The notes under the pieces: generated by a model
Database searches by the model: none
Told to the model about the DNA's origin: nothing
The model's input: only the letters and a program-made list of their open reading frames with translations
DNA from: Apostichopus japonicus
Taxonomy: Eukaryota > Echinodermata > Holothuroidea > Aspidochirotida > Stichopodidae
Direction: 5' to 3'
NCBI RefSeq assembly: GCF_037975245.1
Contig: NC_092563.1
Span: 3,853,001-3,917,000, forward strand
DNA length: 64,000 nucleotides
Shown here: positions 60,823-64,000 of the stretch, one piece after another
How the letters are laid out: each line of letters starts with the position of its first letter
Numbering within the stretch: the first letter of the stretch is position 1
Translations under genes and position numbers: made by a program

Positions 60823-63486
60823 GGCCAAATTCTGTTGTCAGCTCATCAATATTAGATCAATAAATTTTATACATTTTATCATTTTGCAGCTTGGCTTGTT
60901 TTTAAAAAAACAAAACATGTGAGCTAGCAATGATTAAACCTAAGTTCACCTGAAAAGAGCAAGTGACATTGAGTCACGATTGCTATTTATAGAGCAGCTA
61001 GGACCGATAGATTTATTTAGAGGAGTGTTTTCCAAAAATGTGTGCGCCGGTAGAAACCTTTTTATGCTGTACGCTGTTGTATAATACACTGTGCAGTTAG
61101 TTGAATCGCCAATTTTTCTTTATCTTTATCCTTCCATTATTGCAACATCACAACATTCTTTCTCACTAATGCATGATGTTATTATTTTTGGCATACCCCC
61201 CTTTTTCATTAGGCATTAGTTTTTCCCACTTCATCACAGGGGTGTTATAAATCACATGACTGTTTCTTTTTCCCTGTATTCATGTATCTGATTCTTCATC
61301 TTTTGTTTTTAAACTACACAATAGTTTCCATGGCATTGTGTCATCATTCACTCATACGAGTAAACAACCCCTCCCTGGTTTCCTAACCGCCTCCCGCGTG
61401 GTTCCACTTGTGAACCACTTCGCAGAGTAACTTAAATCCTTTTCTCATGATGAATCATGAATAATTTTGAAAAGTCAATATTGACATGTGTCTCTCCCAT
61501 TGGAGCAGTTTGGTTGTCGATTGATTAGGTAAACAGCTCGATAGGATGGAGCTGACGGATAAACACTCACTAAATATGTGTATTTGTAGTGGTTGATACT
61601 GATGGATGCAAAAGTTGTGATATCAGAACATGATTTATAATCATATGTTGGCGTATCTAGATCTTTGATAACCATTCTTGGTCTTCGGAAAGTACCCGTA
61701 TTGATTGTGCAATCGACTAAACAAGCTGTTACATACATGTCTATTGCATTGTACAGGATGACTTGTATCCGTACTGCTACTTCTGCTACTGGTTTAACTA
61801 TAGTTTACAAACCATTAAAAGCAACTGCTGTTGATGCACTTTCCATTTCTATATCACTTTTAAGTTTTGATAAAAGAAAAAAACGCATCATTCACAGCAG
61901 TTCCGTTAAATCATTTAGCACCTGGCTGTTTCCATCAGCTCCTAACAGACAAAAAAAAAAAAATCAATTCAAAGTTAAAATTCTAACATCTCATATTACC
62001 TGCATACAATGCATTTTAAGGATGAATTGATGATATTTGTTAATCCAGAAAAAAAAAATTGGAATTCAAAAATGTTTTGTCTTTCTTAATTAGCTATTCC
62101 TGATATTCACCTTAACACAGACAAGAAAAGTATCAATAGCCCAAAAAATTCAATATTTTACATCTCATAGTAATACATAGATAATTTTAGGTAGAATTGT
62201 AGCCTTGAGATGTCATAGTCTAGAAAAAATTGATTCTAAATGGCATAACACAGACAACAAAATTATGAAACATATTACATCTCATATTGCATTACATGCA
62301 CAATGCATTAAGTAGGGAGATTTTAGCCTTGATATGTCACAATCAAGAAAAAAAGTGGAGTTTTGGAAATGTGGGGGGGGGGGGTGGGGGACAGACAGTT
62401 TTTACCGAGTTTAAAAGTTTGAAGTTCAGTCCTTAGTAGCCCTTGCATTCTGCTAGTTACAACATTTGGAAGTCCTTCTCCTTCACTAGGTAGTGGACAA
62501 TATTTTAGTAACTTTAAATCATAAACTGAGGCCAAGGTCATTTAAGTTCATAAGCAGTAGGCCTAAAGCAAAAATCTTTGAAAATATTTCTCCTCCATGA
62601 AATGAGTTAGATGGAAGCCTCATGGACAAGCTTCCATAATTTGCAAGAGCACAGTGTTGTGAAGAACAAGTGCATCTCAAAGTGTGTTAATATCCCGTTT
62701 AATACTGTTACACATATTTAACAAGGAATGGTTTCCTTCAATGGTTTGTTACACATGTGCAATGGTGTACAAATCACTTTGCCAAAGTTGATGGAGTAAC
62801 AGGATTGCTGTAGACACCAGTCTCAAAATCCATTCTATTATTAAAAGTTAAAGCTAGTTGTTCAGTAAGTTTCATTTTAAATTGGTACAGTTCACTTCTA
62901 GGAAAAAGTGAATAACTGGGTTTATTTCACAAAATGCCAACTTGAGGAAACCTTATAACTTATCCATTGTTAGCCTACTCCTGAAGGCATTGTGTGCATA
63001 TCGTGTTGTCTGCATTTTGCATTGTTAGTCCATGCCCATGTTTATGGATCAGTGCACAGTACTAGCAGTAAGTGCTGACTAGACGATCACGGCCCAACAG
63101 TTTTCAAAAGTCGATATCCTCCAAACGATGTCACTTATTTTTAGATCCATTTCTAACTAATGGCAGTTTTGAATGGCAATTTAAAGATTGCCATGGTTCT
63201 TACATCGTACAGTATACAGTAGATACATTTGTTCAATATGATATCCAAGAAATGTTATGAAATAAAGGTGGAATGTTGAAATTATAATAAAAAAAAAGTG
63301 AAGTCTCAAATTTCAGTTTAACTCAGCCAGTTGAGCTATTGTCATGAAAGTATGTATGCATGTCTGTGTCTATCTGTATGTCTGTCAACAATGGTTGAAA
63401 GGCTATTGCTTGCAGGTTCTTTGCTGAGTTTTAACCAAATCTTGTGAAGTTGTAACTTATATTGGGGAAGAGGGGGGGGGGGGATG

Positions 63487-63516
63487 GTGTGTGGTGTGGT
63501 GTGGTGTGGTGTGGGG
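63487..63516 (+). repeat. (GGTGT)n microsatellite
   Basis: About five GGTGT units right after a G-run; telomere-like in look but short and interstitial. Confidence 0.85.
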
Positions 63517-64000
63517 ACAATTTCATCAACAGAAAGTAGGTCAAAGGTCATATGGGGTCATGAGAATTCAAACTGAAATTGCAAACACAAAAACGCCTGC
63601 TTGCCACAGGGCTATAAATGTTTCATTTTGATCAAACTTGGTAGTAGTGGTCAGCAGATGATGGATCCAAAATGTGTACTTTATTCCTCTCAGGGTTTAG
63701 GTTTGAAATTTCCCTTTGTTATCATACCTTTGCAATTATGATGATGTGTGTGTGTGTTTGTATGCGTGGATATATGCGTGTGTGTCTTAAATGCATTGTA
63801 AATGAAGACAATATTGCAAGATGGAATGAATAGATGGCTGAATAGATGGATCACATTGTTTTATTGAAGGTCAAAATGTTATTTGAGGTCAGTTAGAGGT
63901 CAAACTTTAAAAATCTTGTCAAAAGTATCTCAAGAAAGGTAACTTTGGTTGATCTCATGTTTAGTACATGTGGTTTCCCCATATTGAGACAGAGAATAGT

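Larger units (their letters stand above)
59853..64000 (+). other. NHE intron 7 (incomplete)
   Basis: Searched for the expected next exon, which in this family carries a GIEDI-G-W-like segment, and found none. Holds (TA)n near 60736-60822, G-runs at 62371 and 63470, a (GGTGT)n array at 63487-63516 and 'aggtcaaa' dispersed repeat from about 63300 to the end. Confidence 0.6.

Noticed and set aside
61475-62030. Open frames of 87 and 121 codons, considered as further NHE exons
   Set aside because: No match to the conserved NHE tail start, and no fitting phase or splice sites.
1-64000. Search for CRISPR arrays, bacterial operons, defence systems, rRNA or snRNA genes
   Set aside because: The window is intron-rich animal DNA; its tandem repeats are micro- and minisatellites without unique spacers, and no such genes were seen.

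Overview
This window is eukaryotic nuclear DNA from an animal. Genes are split by GT-AG introns, UTRs are long, the sequence is AT-rich, and introns are littered with microsatellites, poly-G tracts and small DNA transposons. Intron size (84 bp to about 7.7 kb), the runs of G or C, recurring 'taggcctata' motifs and 'gaggtcaaa'-type dispersed repeats look most like a marine invertebrate deuterostome, perhaps an echinoderm. That placement is inference from texture, not from a diagnostic gene. I see no bacterial genes, CRISPR array or rRNA.

Three conserved protein genes can be assembled exon by exon, with phases that close exactly. (1) 1439-10954, + strand: cytoplasmic dynein light intermediate chain, 12 coding exons, 474 aa, complete. 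(2) 39346-21638, - strand: a Rab5/Rab22/Rab31-group small GTPase, 6 coding exons, 198 aa, complete. (3) 43688-59852 and beyond, + strand: an SLC9A/NHE-type plasma-membrane Na+/H+ exchanger. Seven coding exons are seen (521 codons, the whole membrane domain); the cytoplasmic tail lies past the right edge. Genes 1 and 2 are convergent across about 8-10 kb; genes 2 and 3 are divergent across 4.3 kb. All three touch membrane traffic or ion transport, but nothing indicates co-regulation, and neighbouring is probably incidental.

Most of the remainder is introns, UTR and repeats. Elements with sequence-level support are: a TTAA-flanked MITE in three copies; two non-autonomous hAT-like elements with perfect 8-bp target duplications; a fold-back element with 9-bp flanking repeats; a tRNA-derived SINE in three copies in the exchanger introns; the 3' end of a CR1/L2-like LINE; several tandem duplications and minisatellites; and a near-perfect 42-bp palindrome between genes 2 and 3.

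I found no wholly new multi-gene system. The observations most worth a second look are decayed or alternative copies of an exchanger exon ahead of exon 7, a stop-free in-frame first intron in the dynein gene, the unusual CCNR C-terminus and possible N-terminal extension of the Rab, and the transposon families.
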